64,000 nt of DNA. Source: Numida meleagris. Its lineage: Eukaryota; Chordata; Aves; Galliformes; Numididae. Shown one piece after another: positions 37,001-52,000 of the stretch. Each line of letters starts with the position of its first letter. The stretch's first letter is position 1. The position numbers and the translations under genes were made by a program. The stretch is from assembly GCF_002078875.1 (NCBI RefSeq), contig NC_034411.1, forward strand, positions 2,250,194 through 2,314,193, written 5' to 3'. Under the pieces are notes generated by a model, which did not search any database, was not told where the DNA came from, and saw nothing but the letters and a program-made list of their open reading frames with translations.

Positions 37001-40000
37001 AAAGCAGACAGAACACCTTAACTCACAAGCCATTTCAGAACCTCACACAAACAAAAAAGCAGAGCAACCTTTAACAACTTCTTACAAGAAAACTTAAAAG
37101 TATAATCTTCAGTATTTTTCATTCATAGTTTCATTTCAATTTACAGCTATGTTAAAATTCCTGTAATATAGTCCATATTCTTCAAAGGAAAGAAGTATTT
37201 TTTCATAGAGTGATTTGCAGATTATTATATGACTACTACATGATATCACTACAAGACAGACAATCTAGCAGGAACTCTATTTTCAGTAAAAATATGCTCA
37301 AAGTTACTGACAAGGTTACATATATATTTTTTCTTCATACTAAAGGAAACAGTGAAAGACATGCATTACAATCAAGGTACAGGTATGCTCTTCCCTCTTA
37401 ATATGAAAGCAGCTGCACAAAGAACTGTTCTACAAACAATATATTTAAGCCCTTGACACTTAAGCAGTGAAAGCATTCATCTTTGTAAGAACACGTATCA
37501 GCTATCTGGATTTAGTAACTGGGACCACAAAAGGAAAAGGCAAAAGGAGAAAATGAAGTGAAGGGAGCAGACATGCTAGTTTGTCTCTATATCTTTCTCC
37601 TGCTGGAAATCTACACAAAATATTAGGCTAGACAACCTCCAGGCTTCATTAATTTCTCCCTAGACTTTTAACAGAAGTCACAATCAATTCATGTCTTTTT
37701 AAAACAGATGTTTTAGTTCCAAGAAATTAAACTCCAGCACTTGTAACATTAATTTGTCTAGGCATCCCATGAGACTTTGGAGAAAAGAGCAGAAGTGTCA
37801 GTTTCTGATAAAATCTGTTGTTTCTGAACTGCATTTACAAAAGATGAGTATTAATACTTGAATTCCGTTCACTGCTGTAAATAAATCCAGAAGGAAACTA
37901 CAGCGTACACATTTCCTGGGAGCTCTTAAAGAATGCCTCCCTAAAGGAAGACTGTGTTAAAATCCTACAAACATTTTAAGCTAAGGCTGAGGTGCAGTAC
38001 TTGATAACCACAGGATCATCAGCAAAGTAACCCCCCAAAAAAAATCTTATTTACCCAACCAGTCAATTCCCATCACAATCAACCACGCAACTGCGGAAAT
38101 ACACCAGCTCAGTACTGGATAAAATACAGCAACGTTTTTGAAAAATATAACATAAAACCTCAAAAAAACAAAGCAACAACAAGTAGCTTTCAAAGGATGA
38201 ACGCTAACATTTCTTGACTAAATCACTGAAATACAGTCTACAAAAATAATCACAAATGGGAAGCGCTGATCTTAATTATTTAGGATTGGAAATGTAAACA
38301 GCGTATAGTAGGCACTTTCCCAACAGACATCCAAGTATGTTTTTGTTTATCAGCATACATCTTTCTACTTGACACCTTGCAAGCACCAAAAACATAACAC
38401 AGTTAAACTACAATGTATGCCACTAGAAAGAAACATTAAGAGAGCTGAGTAACTATACTACTATTCTATTATTGGAGAAAGCCCGAGAAGATCCATGTAA
38501 AATGTGGAAATAGAGAGCGGGGGAAGCGGTATTTAAAATCATGTTGCTATGAACTCAGCTGGTGAGCCAAGGCAAAATACAAGAAAGCAACTCAACACAA
38601 ACTAAGAAAATAGTAGCGAAAGGTAAAACCAACACAAAACTTGCTGTTTAATACCTCTTTAAGAAAAAACGAGGGAAGAGAAAGAACAAACAATTTACAT
38701 CTTTATGTTGACAGGTGATGTGAATTTTTAGTGAGGGCAACCGGGTTCTAAAATGAGGAGGGAGGTCATTTCAACATCAACCTGAATTCCAAAACTCAAA
38801 TTCTTGGCCTGCCAAGTGAAAATCAAAACAAAATATCTATACTGCTATTTTCACAAACCAAGTCTCCTCAATAAGGAAAAAAAAGAATACCTTCTCCTCT
38901 TTAGTCCAAATAGCACAAATAATCATTCCCTCCATGAAGGAAATGACCATTTTTCAGAAAGTGACATCAGCCAAATAGTTTTAGAAATCACTATTCAAAG
39001 ACATGAAGACTCTTCTGTTCAATCTCTGGTAAATTTCATACGCTTCAGTACCATAGACAGTGCTCTGATGCCAAAAATCAGATTCTATCTTAAGAGGTGG
39101 GAACAGCTAAATGAAAGGTATATTTCTGACGGATGAAGTTGAGTCAGCAAGACACTGCACACAGCTGGACACAGCACAAACCCTCAGCCCTGCGGAAGAC
39201 AGTCAAGTAAACTAAATGTAAAAAGACATACAAATATCTACAGCTAGAGAACAGATTTCCCTTAGTTTTCTGCTGTGTTCCAGTGAAAGCTGTGAAATCC
39301 AGTGTTTTCCCTAGGCAGAAAATGCTTTAGCAGGTAAAGGCGGGAAGCTACTGTTGCAAAACATTTGCAAAAAAATTCTGACACTTCCATACAAAAGGAA
39401 GAGCTAGAACTACCTTGTAGCTCTTAAGAAAAAAAAAATACAAAAAGATACCTCCCGCAAACCCACCTTATCAAGATACAGAAGCAGAAATCCCAAAGGT
39501 TGACAGTTCCAAATGCATCTGGAAAAGTCAAAACACATAATGGGGATGACCATAATGGAAAACATCTTTCTTTGATAAATCTGCAGAGGCTACAAAGGTA
39601 CAAAATAAATCAGACTTCTCTTCTCCTCTGACTAAGGAAAAAAAAAAATAGGATTGAAAAGCTTTCCTTTTGCTGCTCATTCAATCACTGCCAATTTTGT
39701 AAGCGCTTCCTGATCCAAAAATTTCTCATGAAGAGAGTCTAGTGAGAGAGAAGCTATGTACTGAATGAACTGCAGAAGAAAGACATTTTCCCCATCCTTC
39801 TGTGCCAACCATTTGTGATTTTTTGGCCTGCAAAATACCAGGATAAGTGATTCCAAAAGACACGTGAAGACAAGCAGCAACACTTGGTATTGATCTGTAC
39901 CCAACTTTTCAGGTAAAACATCAGAATGACTGGAATTCGGATTAGAAAAAACCCACATACTACAAACACGGAAAAGAAGGTCTTCTGTTCACGAAGCATT

Positions 40001-43000
40001 CTTTTCAAACGACAGGCTTACAGATGCCCTTGCCAAGAAAGTAATATCCCAAATGAGAACAGCTTTAAGATAACTGATCTTTTTCCACAGAACATCTGCT
40101 CTTCTTCAGGGAAATTTAACACCCTATTTTTTCCTTTTTAGTGTTCCTCAATTTGTTACTACTTGTTAAACATTTCACTCACAATGCATTTCAGAAGATA
40201 AACTAACTAAGAAACAGCTCAGTTTCAGATTTTTAGCACGAAGCGAGGAGGAGAAAGCATGGATAGAACAGGTTTGCCTGTCCCAGAGTAACAATATACC
40301 ATAAAATGGCAGTACAAGATTGAAAATACCCCAGTCAACCAAGCCACCTCACTTAAATCTTAAAATCTTCATACTGCATAATGTAAAAGCTAGTTCTACT
40401 CCTGCAGTATTTACTTCTACTGATACAGAACAAAAGGCTTCGGAAAAAACCCACACCTCCCAGGGCACAAATAACACACGTTTATTAGAATAATGCAAAT
40501 ATTGAGAAATGTACATGAGCTTAATGAAATTGTATTCAGGTTTCATCAAATTATAGTGAGATATTTACTTCATACTTGAAGTTAATTCTATTTAATTTTT
40601 TTTCTGACACTATTCACTTTTAAATACATGGATACCATGGACTCGTTCACCTATTCATTTAATGATGAATGACTTGAAAAAAAAAAAAGATTGCAAGCAG
40701 CTAATTGTTTTGTATTCTCAAGGTATTTTCACATTTTTCTGGAAGCAAAAATATCAGAGGTTCTGATTCCTTCTTTTTAGAATATCAACTTATTAACACA
40801 AATTCCACTTAAAACATTCAAGTTGCTATTCACATGAAGTCTCCAGCATGGCAGTCTTGACCGCTGCTACAGTTGAATAAGCAAGTGTTAAAAAAAACCC
40901 AACTAACCGCATAAAGAAAAGCAAGCCAAATGCTGCTGTCACACTCATCATCATTAACAAGGAAAAGATACTGGAGAGTGTGTGTATCTAGTGAAACAAG
41001 ATGAACACATGGATACGACCCCTAAGATAAATGTAAAGTACGTATCACAAGTCTAAATCACAAACAGTTCTAACATTAAGTTTGAAGCTGTCCAAACGTA
41101 ACACATTTCCTTTCTGGAACACAATCCCATCCATGAAACTTCACAAAGATTTATAGGAGTCATGTTTAAAATTGTTAAGCTCCCGGATTTCGAAAAAAAA
41201 AACCAACAAAAAACCAAACCACAGTTCTAAAAGCATTGTCTCACAAACTCCTTGGAAAACTAGCGACAAGAATGGGTGCCAGTGATGGCAAAACAAATCT
41301 TAGTATTAGAAGCAATGAGATGGCAGCAAAAATATTACTTGGATGTGTGTTAGCTAGTTCATATTTATAACTTCAGAACTGTTACAGGTATTTATTATTT
41401 TATAATCTACATTTTTCTAAAGGTCACCTTATCTCCTTCAAAAAAACAGTGAAACAAATCCACAAATATTTAGTAATACTTTCAAAATTACCATTTAAAA
41501 CATTTATTACACCCTTGATTAGAATATTTCTCATAAACACCTCAGATTATTACTCAGATTATTCCCAATGTTCTAAATCCATAACAATACAGAATAACTG
41601 CAATCATATAGTGCACTTTAAGTATTCATAATAATGTTCCTACTTACGTTTCTGTGTCTGAAACTAATGACTCATTATTACAGACATCATTGAAGGTATG
41701 AAGTTGATTCTATAGTTAGAAAAAGGAAGAAAAAAATATTATCTAAATATGTTGTAGTTCTCTTATATTTATAAATAATATTAGGGACAGAAAACACATC
41801 TTTATAATATTTTCAGTGCTTTTAAACAAACCCCCTTGACAAAAATTTAAACAACATGCATTCAGGAAAGCAAATGTGATTGGTTTTATTTAGTTTTTTA
41901 AAAATCAACAATTCCTTTAATAAACCAATTAAACAGTGTTAGGAAACTGTCTTCAACAGGAATCAAATCAAGGCATCTAGTAGTAATTCTGCATGTAGCT
42001 CTTCATGAGAAATGAAACACACACTCTTAACTTAGGCCTTAGGATGAGTTTCTGTATGTTCTGGTAATGTAACAAAAAAAAAGTCTACAAAGCCAGAGTA
42101 TTATAATTACAATATTTATAAAAATAATTGAGTTTTTTTTTCCAAGATGTCCCAAAGAAAAGAAAAACCTGTTAAAGGATCACATCTCTCATGTTTTGTC
42201 TCATGTTTATAAAACACCTCAGTAAATATATCCACGAACCAAAACCTTTTCTGACTGTACACTAATTGTAATTCTGATCAGGTTGCCAAAATTCAGTGTT
42301 AATATCCTTGAAAGCTGAGAATTCTGAAAAGTTATAGTTGATAGTTGATAGTCAGCTAGTTTGTTGTTAAATTGCAATGCCTTACTCTATTTACAGGAAA
42401 GCAGTTTTATTTATTACAAAAGTGTATTAACTCCATGCTCATGCTCTTTCCTCATCTCACCATCAAGTTATTTAAACCCTGTCCTACTGTTAACTAAAAG
42501 AGATTGAAATAATTTGGGCCAGAATAGCTTGTGGGAATTATTGCATTAGTATCATTTATAAGAAGACAAAGCTGTCTCTAGAAGCACGAGCCCACTACCA
42601 TCACCTCTAACTTCATTCCACGCAGCACGAGAAAAGTGAACTCAGTACCTGAAGGTCATGATGGAGGAGGATGACAGAGTAAACGAGCAGAATTGGAATT
42701 TTAAAATCAAAACTACACACAGATTTCACAAGCATGTTTTGCTGAAACTACGGGCCGTAAATTCCAGGACTGTCAATTACACAGACTAAACAAGCTTTTT
42801 ATGCACCTTCAAACATTTGGAATTTCTCTAGCATTTAGAAGGGCTTTCCATAAGAAACTCCTCTGGAGATGTGCTCTCAAAGCAAATCATGAAATAGCTG
42901 TAATTATCTACTGTACAACTTGACATTATTGGGTGAAACCATACTGGTTTTCTTCTATGTCTGTAAGCTAAGGACTCTTAATAAAAAATACTAATTTCAA

Positions 43001-46000
43001 GTGACAAAAAAAAATTCCCATGGAAATTCCTCTTTCCCTCAGCTTCAACTTTCCAGAAACACAGGTGGCTCTGTTTCCAATTATTTACATGAACATGACA
43101 TTTTAAACATCTAAAATTATCTAATAAGGCTTATCTGTTGTCTTGCCATCAAAAAATAAAAAGGCACTGCAATGGAATTTTTGAAATTCAAATCAAACTT
43201 TCACTTAACTTCATCAGAAGTGTTATTCTGTTCTTTCCTGAAACAACTCAAGCTCACGCTCTCCACAATTCTGGAGGGAGCTGACCTCCTTCAGGCTGTA
43301 CACAAATATTTATGCCTAATCCCCAAAATTTTAACAGGGAAAAAAAAAATGTTTTTTAAGAAACAAAATTGAAAATGAGTAAAAATTAATGAGACGTGAA
43401 AGCTGGACTATACAATGATTAACATGTAAGTTATTAAGTTATTTTCAAATGAAACACAGTTAGGAGTGGAAAAATACAGGGACAGAACTTAACAAACAAG
43501 TTGCTATGACTGATTAGAATTGGGTCAAATGAAGTGAAAGGTCACTGGAGTTTCTGAATACTAATGTTCCATCTGAACACGTTTTCAGAGTTATCAGAGA
43601 GTGAAAGAGTAACAAAGTATGACTAATACCAATTTTAAATCTATGGTCACACCTTGACTCAAATTTCCCATGCAGAATCCTTATCCAAAGGAATTTTGGC
43701 AAAAGGTGATTTTTTGTATTTGCAGGTTCATACGATTTGAACAACTAAAGATTTAGATCACTGACATAACAGCACAATGCTAAGTTCAAACGGGAAAGTG
43801 ATGCACCACCTTATTCTCACTCACCCGGTAGGTTATTTTCACTTCATGTTATGTTACCATTAAATGTCTAAGAGAATAACACTTTTCTATTTTCTATGAT
43901 ACGTGAAAGTCTAAGAAACTGAAGAGACCTCTGCTCAGACACTCAATCCATCTAATAAAGATGAATTAGTTACCGAGTACAGCAGAAGGAAAGCAAAGAA
44001 AGCTAAGAACAGAAAGCAATATCCCTAGCTACCTGTGTGTCAAGACCCAGCCACCAAAGCAAATTAAACTTTCTACGTAGGAAAACAATGCAGGAAGAAA
44101 TAAATGTGCACTGTTCAAGTTTTGTACTGATTTTTTTTTTCCTGGGAAAATCCTATAATGCTACATTTCTATTTTCACTAAAAACATGGAAAAGAAAGAA
44201 TGCTCAGATGAGCTAGGAATATTTATTTTCACACATTTAAGTTAATTTCTAACTAACTAGAAGAACCTGGGAAAAAAGAAGTAATAGAAGAGAGAGAAGA
44301 GGGGAATTAGGAACTGAATGACAGGGAGATGAAACTGAAGAGGAGCAAGGTAAAAACTTCTGGCATATCTTGGTTTTCTCTAGCTATTTCCAACTTGATA
44401 TTCAACCACTCAAGCTTCCACTTTGCTAAAATTAACCTACATGTGTCTTCAACCTTGTTTTGTAAATAAGAACTTAAGTCAGATGACATGACACATTATG
44501 TATACGCTATTCCTCAAGAGAGGCAAGTCTATATTTGGTGGTAACCAAATATAATCCCCCTATGCCACACAGCACGTATTCTGTGAGCCTCAAGAGTTTG
44601 CACAGAACTGAAAGGTTTAATTTTAGGATTGGTCACGTTAGACCAAATAGACCAAGACCAAATCCTCAGCTTTAGACAAATGAAAGTTGAAGAATGGAAA
44701 ACAGTTTGCAGTTTTCTTTATTCTGAAGTCTTGAATACAAAATAGAAGGCTGAAACTGCATTGGTTGGGAAGAATAATTCAATGAAATTACTTTGACAAA
44801 TTCTAGCCATCAAAATCACGAGTAGAAATACAAGAAACTTCAGGAAAGTAGTCATGAAAGCACAACAGTAAAAGAGAAGACTGTGAAAATACTAAGCGGA
44901 CAGATCCTTGTTTGCAAATAGGACAGAAAACTTCAAGAGGTAGTCAAATTTCTTTAAATTTTGGCTCAAATTTCATACTCCAAGTTGCACAGATCTGGCA
45001 ATTGAAATTGTTCTTGGCAAAGCATACTAAGCTAAAAACAAAGCTCAAAAGTCAAGAAAAAGCAGAAGATGCTTCCAAAGATACCTCCATGAGATCTCTA
45101 AAAATAGAACCAAAAAAGAAAATTTCCCATGACATGAATGAATAAGAACAATGAATTGTCTCAGAGCTCCAAGTAGTTTTACAGACTATTTATACAAAAA
45201 AAAGACTCAATAATTTATTAACAATCAATATTGCAGGGTAGTTTTTTCTCAAACCTATTTGCTTTAGTCTAAAAACATTGCAAAATGTTGCTTTTGGTAA
45301 TATTTATTACCAATTTATTTTAAATTTCACTTTTATAGTTACAACCACTGATTGTCACGTCAAAGCATAACTATTTAAAGGGACACAATTTCACATTCCC
45401 CTAAAAGAGCAAAATGCATGAAAAATAAACATATGCATTCATTTTGCATAAGGATATGCAAAAAGTAGCTGAAGAAATCAACTGCTCAAAATGGAAGCGC
45501 TTACAGTAATAAAAATCTAACGTAATTTGAACAATGTGAACACTGGAAATTAACTTTTAAACCAGTGACACCGGCAATTACATTTTCCAAATAAAATTTT
45601 TAAAAAGTGTGGCAGAGGGAAATTCCTTCTACATCCAAGCAATGGTCATATTTTTAAATATATCTACAAGGTACGTTAAGAGATCTGTAACTCCACAAAT
45701 ATTAAAGCACATGGCAATGAAAATTCCAGACAAAAATACATGCTGTATCTGTAGCCTAAGACTACATCAACCCTCCAAAGTTTTCTCATTACACAAAAAG
45801 AATCTGAAAATTCACTTTACACTAACGAGGACAGATAATTAGAATTCAAGCGTTGAGCATACTGAGCATTTATGTGAAGTCATAAACTACCTATGTATAT
45901 AAACTACATACAAAGTAACAAAAAAATGCTGTCACTATTCCTTCCAAAAGTTAAATTTCTCTGTAGCTTGCTTTAGCACCTCTACTGGGTTAACTGTCCC

Positions 46001-49000
46001 ATGTTCTCAATTATACAAATGCAAAACTGAATGACAATGGATTTGGGTACAAAAATTGCAGAGACTCTTAAAACAGCATTAAAAACGGAGTGGATATATA
46101 TATATTTTTTTTAAATTTAGTAGGTCACGTGTCAATGCAAATGAATTATTGGTGTTTTTTCAACAAAAATAAATATATTCTAATGGGAAACGCAGGTTAT
46201 TTTAAATTGCCAGCCAATAACACAATCGTAAATAATTTTATGCATAAATACAGTGAAAAGCAAAATGAAATTTAAATAAACCTGTCTTGTATTTACTGAC
46301 ACTCAGTGATGAAGAGAATCGTTGAGTGATACTTTGTAATCCATTAGAGCAGAGGTTAAATGCGTCCAGAAAAGACTGCAAAACCTAAGAAGAATGTTTT
46401 ACCATTCTGGTATAGCTTGTTTCTATTCTTCATTTTGTGTATTAAGGCAAACATGACATTAAGCCCTATAAATCTTAAATGTAAGACTGTCAAACAAAAC
46501 AGAAAACTGAAAAGACTCAGATTAGTAAAGTTCAGTTCTGTATAGCTGTCCCAGTATGACTTGAATGCACATGTTGGAAACAATGACTGACAAAGGATGC
46601 ACAATGTACACTGACTGGTGACATGCAGAGCATTTCCATGGGAATGAGAACAGTGAGGATTTTTGGTTTAAATATACTTCTATTGTTTGCTGTATATATT
46701 GACCTATTCAAAGCAATTTTCTGCTAATTGATGCAGAAATGCACTCTCTTGAGAAAGAGACTATACTAAACAAACAGGAAAGAGAGGTACACACAATACA
46801 GAGAAGCAGCTAATTACAGTAATCAAAACACTGGGAAGGTGAAAATCAAAACATTGTTTTGCTGTAAGCAACATATATAGCCATGTCAAGGGATTTAATT
46901 TCACACAGCTGACACAAAACGTATTTAAAGTACAGTTATGTGTAGCATGGTAAACTGTTCAGGAAATATGTTACAGTTCCATACACTACAGAACATAGCT
47001 GTGTCTCGTCATGTCTCTCAGTGAACCATTCACAACCATAACTATAATTTCTTAAGGCTGCATAGATGAGGATTCTGCTGTTTTCACATATTAAAAAAAA
47101 AAAAAATCTTAAAAAAAACAAGTCAGAAATTTGTAAAAACACAAAAAGACATTTTCTTCTAAAAAAAATAGTTATATTTTTTAAAAAGTTCTTACTGTTA
47201 TTTGACTCAGCCCAGCCAATCTCATTGTTAGAGTTGGAGACATAAAGTATTTAAATGCAAGATCGAGACTCTCTTTATCAAAACACAAAGCAGTATCCAG
47301 TGGCTCTTTAACTGTGCTCCACATTAAATCTGCCATGTTCCGGGCTGCACTCTGTCGTAACTCCTGGTCTGATAGTTTACACAAGTACCTGGAATAAATT
47401 ACAAATGGAAGAAAAGAAAAAGAGTATGATTCAAACAAGAACACTTCTGGAACACCATCTTGATTATAGCAAGTATGTATTTCCAGCAGCCCTGAGTACT
47501 AAGCCTTAAAATACCATTATCGATAACCTATCAAGAGTTGACAACAATGAAAAAAACACTATGGAATTAGATAGATCTTTATAAAAAGTAAATACATTTC
47601 TTATTTTAAACCTCTTCCAATTTATTTTCTGAAAAAACAGATTTACACAAAATGACACGAAAGCCATGCAGTTCTTCGGAAATGCAGCATTTCAACTACA
47701 ACCAAACTAGATTTAAGTACACAGAAAATGCATTAAAAATACATGACCGTCTTAAGTCTGTACCCATCCTTGCCGACTTGACAAATACAAGAGGATATTT
47801 TAAAAAGCAAAAGAGATATTAAACAGCAGTTAACAAGATTTGTACACTATTCTTTTGCACTGTTGTTGTATAAACATTAGTAAATAAAAAAAAAAAAAAA
47901 ACACCAGGCAGCCTCTTTCTTTCTTAGACTGAGGCCCTTTTTCACAGCTCTTGTGTAGAGGCCTTAAAATAAACACACTTCAGTGATACTTAACGTTGTC
48001 AAACACAGCAAAGACACTCCAGTGCAAATTATAAGAGACTACATCTGTAGCAGAAATCACGGTTAAGTAAACGAAGGACAAGAGAAGGACCACTGAGGGT
48101 CCTTATTAATTATGGTGTTTCACTTCTTACATGGAGCCGTGGAAGTCAGATAATGGCACAGAAGTAATGTTTCTGTGCTATGACTTCTAAACAAAAGAAG
48201 TGGCAATAAAAAGGGATAACTCACTTGAAAGAGTTCAGCAGCAAACCAGAGCCAGTAAGCTACATCAAATCTACAGACTGGTGAGAGGAGTTGCACACTA
48301 ATTAAAAAAATTAACTGGTCCATGCTACAAAATGTAATCATTTCAACTATCACCAACCTTGGACCATTTTTTACCTCCACATTTTCATATGCAAACTATA
48401 ATCAGCCTTTGTTCCCAAAGTTCTTCAAACATAAGCGTGTTCAGAGGAGGGCGACGAAGCTGGTGAGGGGTCTGGAGCACAGGGCTGATGAGGAGCGGCT
48501 GAGAGAGCTGGGATTGTTCAGTCTGGAGAAGAGGAGGCTCAGGGGAGACCTCATCGCTCTCTATAACTACCTGAAGGGAGGTTGGAGTGAGCTGGGGGTC
48601 AGCCTCTTCTCTCTTGTAACTAGTGACAGGATGAGGGAGAATGGCCTCAAGTTGCGCCAGGGGAGATTTAGGCTGGACATTAGGAAACACTACTTTTCTG
48701 AACGAGTGGTCAGGCGCTGGAATGGGCTGCCCAGGGAGGTGGTGGAGTCACCGTCCCTGGGGGTGTTCAAGAAACGTTTAGATGTTGTGTTGAGAGACAT
48801 GGTTTAGTGGGGTTATTGGTGGTAGGTGGATGGTTGGACTGGATGATCTTGTAGGTCTTTTCCAACCTAGCTAGTTCTATGATTCTATGATAATATGCAT
48901 TAGGTCATACTTGCCTCTTTAGTCAAGAAATTCAAAAGACTGAAGATATTAAAAGAGATTATACAATTTGTTTTTCATTCCACATATAAGTGTCATGGTT

Positions 49001-52000
49001 TCGGCTAGGACAGAGTTGTTTTTTCTTCATAGTGTCTGGTATGATGCTACACTTTGGCTTTGGGAGAAAAACACTGTTGATAACACACTGATGCTTCAGT
49101 TGTTGCTGAGCAGTGCTGCACAGAGAGCAAAGGACATTTCAGCTTCTCGTACCACCCTGCCAGTGAGGGGGCTGAGGATGTCCAAGGAGCTGGGAGATCT
49201 GGACAGCTGACCTAATCAGGCCAAAGGGATATTTCATGTCATACGACATCACGTGAAAAAATGATAAAACTGATGGGAGCTGGCTGGAGCAGCAGCTGCT
49301 GCTCAGGGACTGGCTGGGCAGTGGTTGGCAAGCGGGAGTAACCGTGTTCTGCATCACATGTTTTGTAAATATACATAATTATCATTACTGTTATTTCTCT
49401 TCTCCTTTCCTGTCTTATTTAATAGTTTTTATCTGAACCTACAAATTGTACTTATTTCCTTCCGCCCCACCCTGATTCTCTCCCCCATTCCATTGGAGAG
49501 GAAAGTGAGTGAATGACTGCAGTGCCGAGCTGCTGCCAGGTTAAACTACAACAAACAGATAACAAGTGACTGTGTGTAACAGGCAGGAAAGGACACGTTC
49601 TTATAATACAGAAAGAAAGGTGCTTTTGTGGCTTCACTAGATTTCACTAGCAATGATCGTATTTCCACCACCAAGATTAAAGCTACTCAAACTTAGAATC
49701 ATAGAATTGCTTGGCCTGGAAGGGACCTTAAAGACTACGTAATTAAAACCCCCAGCTATGGGCAGGATTGCCAACCACTACACCAGGCTGGCCATAAACT
49801 TGGAGAATAGGTTAAGCCTCATTCTGAATGTGGAAAGATAGTGGCCTAAGCCATTTTATGCTTTTTGCCCGTGGAACTTTCTTCTAACAAACACTGAAAA
49901 TTTTTAGTTAGCGCTGGCAATTAACACAAATCTTTCTTGATTCCTTACACTGACTAGCTGTAACTCTGCTGCACTGCCTTGCATAAGAAGAGTGTCACTG
50001 GAGCAAGGCAAAAGGTCTAGTCAGCCCAAAATAGACTTTCTAAAAGCAGATGATAGATTTATCCCACACGTAAATAAAAGATGAACCTATGTACTACCGT
50101 GAATTCATTTATCTCCTTTTTGCACTCTTGGCTTTCTCATTAACATGTGGCAGCTAGTTTCACAATTACGACTGCATGAAAACCAGTCCCCTTTCATTTA
50201 AGCCTGCAACCTAATGACTGTATTGGATTTTCTCTTTTTTGTTTTGAAAAACTGAATAATAATGCCCTATTTATTGCCTTCATGTCACTCATAACAGCCA
50301 TTTTTGTGAAAAAAAAAAAACAACACAAAACAACCAACCACCATCCCTACAGTGTGCCTTTTTTGAAAAAAAAAAAAAAAACTACTACGTTCTTTATCAC
50401 CCTTCCTATCATTTCAGCAGCAGTTGTTACCATGTCACGGGTTTACGATTTTTGTTATCAGTATTCCACATCATAACATAGAATCATAGAATGGCCTGGG
50501 TTGAAAAGGACCTCAAAGATCATCGAGTCTCAACCCCCCTGCTGAGTGCAGGGTCACCAACCACTAGACCAGGCTGCCCAGAGCCACGTCCAGCCTGGCC
50601 TTGAATGCCTCCAGGGATGGGGCATCCACAACCTCCCTGGGCAACCTGTTCCAGTGTGTCACCACCCTCTGTGTGAAAAAATTCCTCCTAATATCTAACC
50701 TACAACTCCTCTCTCAGTTTAAAACCATTCCCCCGTGTTCTATCACTATCCACCCTCACAAACAGTCGTTCCCCCTCTTGTTTATACGCTCTCTTCAGGT
50801 ATTGGAAGGCCACAATGAGGTCTCCCCAGAGCCTTCTCTTCTCCAAGCTAAATAAGCCCAGTTCCCTCAACCTTTCCTCATAGGAGAGGTGCTCCAGCCC
50901 TCTCATCATCTCGGTGGTCTCCTCTGGACTCCTTCCAAGAGCTCCATGTCTTTCTTGTGCTGCGGGCCCCAGGCCTGCACACAGTACTCCAGATGGAGCC
51001 TCACAAGAGCCGAGTAGAGGGGGACCACCACCTCCCTCTCCCTGCTGACCACCCTGTTTTTAATGCAGCCCAGGATATAGTTGGCCTTCTGGGCTGCCAG
51101 CGCACACTGCTGGCTCATGTCCAGCTTCTCGTCCACCAGGACCCCCAAGTTCTTCTCCACAGGGCTGCTCTCAAGGAGTTCTTCCCCCAGTCTGCACAAA
51201 TACCCGGGACTGCCCCAGCCCAAGTGCAGCACCTTGCACTTGGCCTTGTTGAACCTCATTAGGTTCACATGGGCCCACTTCTCCAGCCTGTCCAGGTCCC
51301 TCTGGATGGCTTCCCTTCCCTCTAATGTGTTGACTGCACCACTCAGCTTGGTGTCATCTGCACATCATGTGGTGCACTGGGAGTTAAAGAGTTAATGCTT
51401 CAGTTCCATGGACTGTTGATATTTCTGGGTACCTGGTTCTCAGAAGAGAAGAACTACATATCCCAAAAGACTTTCACTGTTTCATTTCCATTTTCTGTTT
51501 AGAGGGAAAGATAAAACTGCTCACGAATCATGAGACCACCTCTTCTTCTACAGCTCATCTCTGCAGCACGTGCTCCCTAGACATCTCATCTTCAGCATTA
51601 GAGTAAGGCTTTCAGTTTTGGACACTCTCTCTCTCATTTTATTTGATTTATTAGCTTCAATTCCGATTATATTGTATTATATTGTGTCATCTTGCATTCT
51701 GCTATCATGTTTAGTAAATTAGTTTTCTCCCTTAGCTCTCTGCTGCTGTTTTGTTTTTAGGCCCATCTCTCTCTTTTTTTCCCTTCCCCTTCTCTCAGGG
51801 CTTGGGTCTGTGGGTCTCTCCATCCCAATTAGTCACAGATCTAGGCGGAGCCAGCCCATAAACCATAGCCATACCATGAGATAGAACGATTAGAACACAT
51901 ACACATTTACATTAATTAAAAATAAATCAGTTTTAGTTTGCTGAAATAATTTACTGTTGTATTTGGGGACAGAGAGACTGCAGTTTAAAATGTGCATTTC

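Noticed and set aside
38804..39136. 110-codon plus-strand ORF in the repeat-free intron
   Set aside because: No recognisable motif, AT-driven composition and no splice or promoter support; expected by chance in 64 kb.
48322..48807. 161-codon plus-strand ORF
   Set aside because: It is the C-terminal end of CR1 ORF2 joined to intronic sequence at its start; part of a truncated retrotransposon, not a gene.
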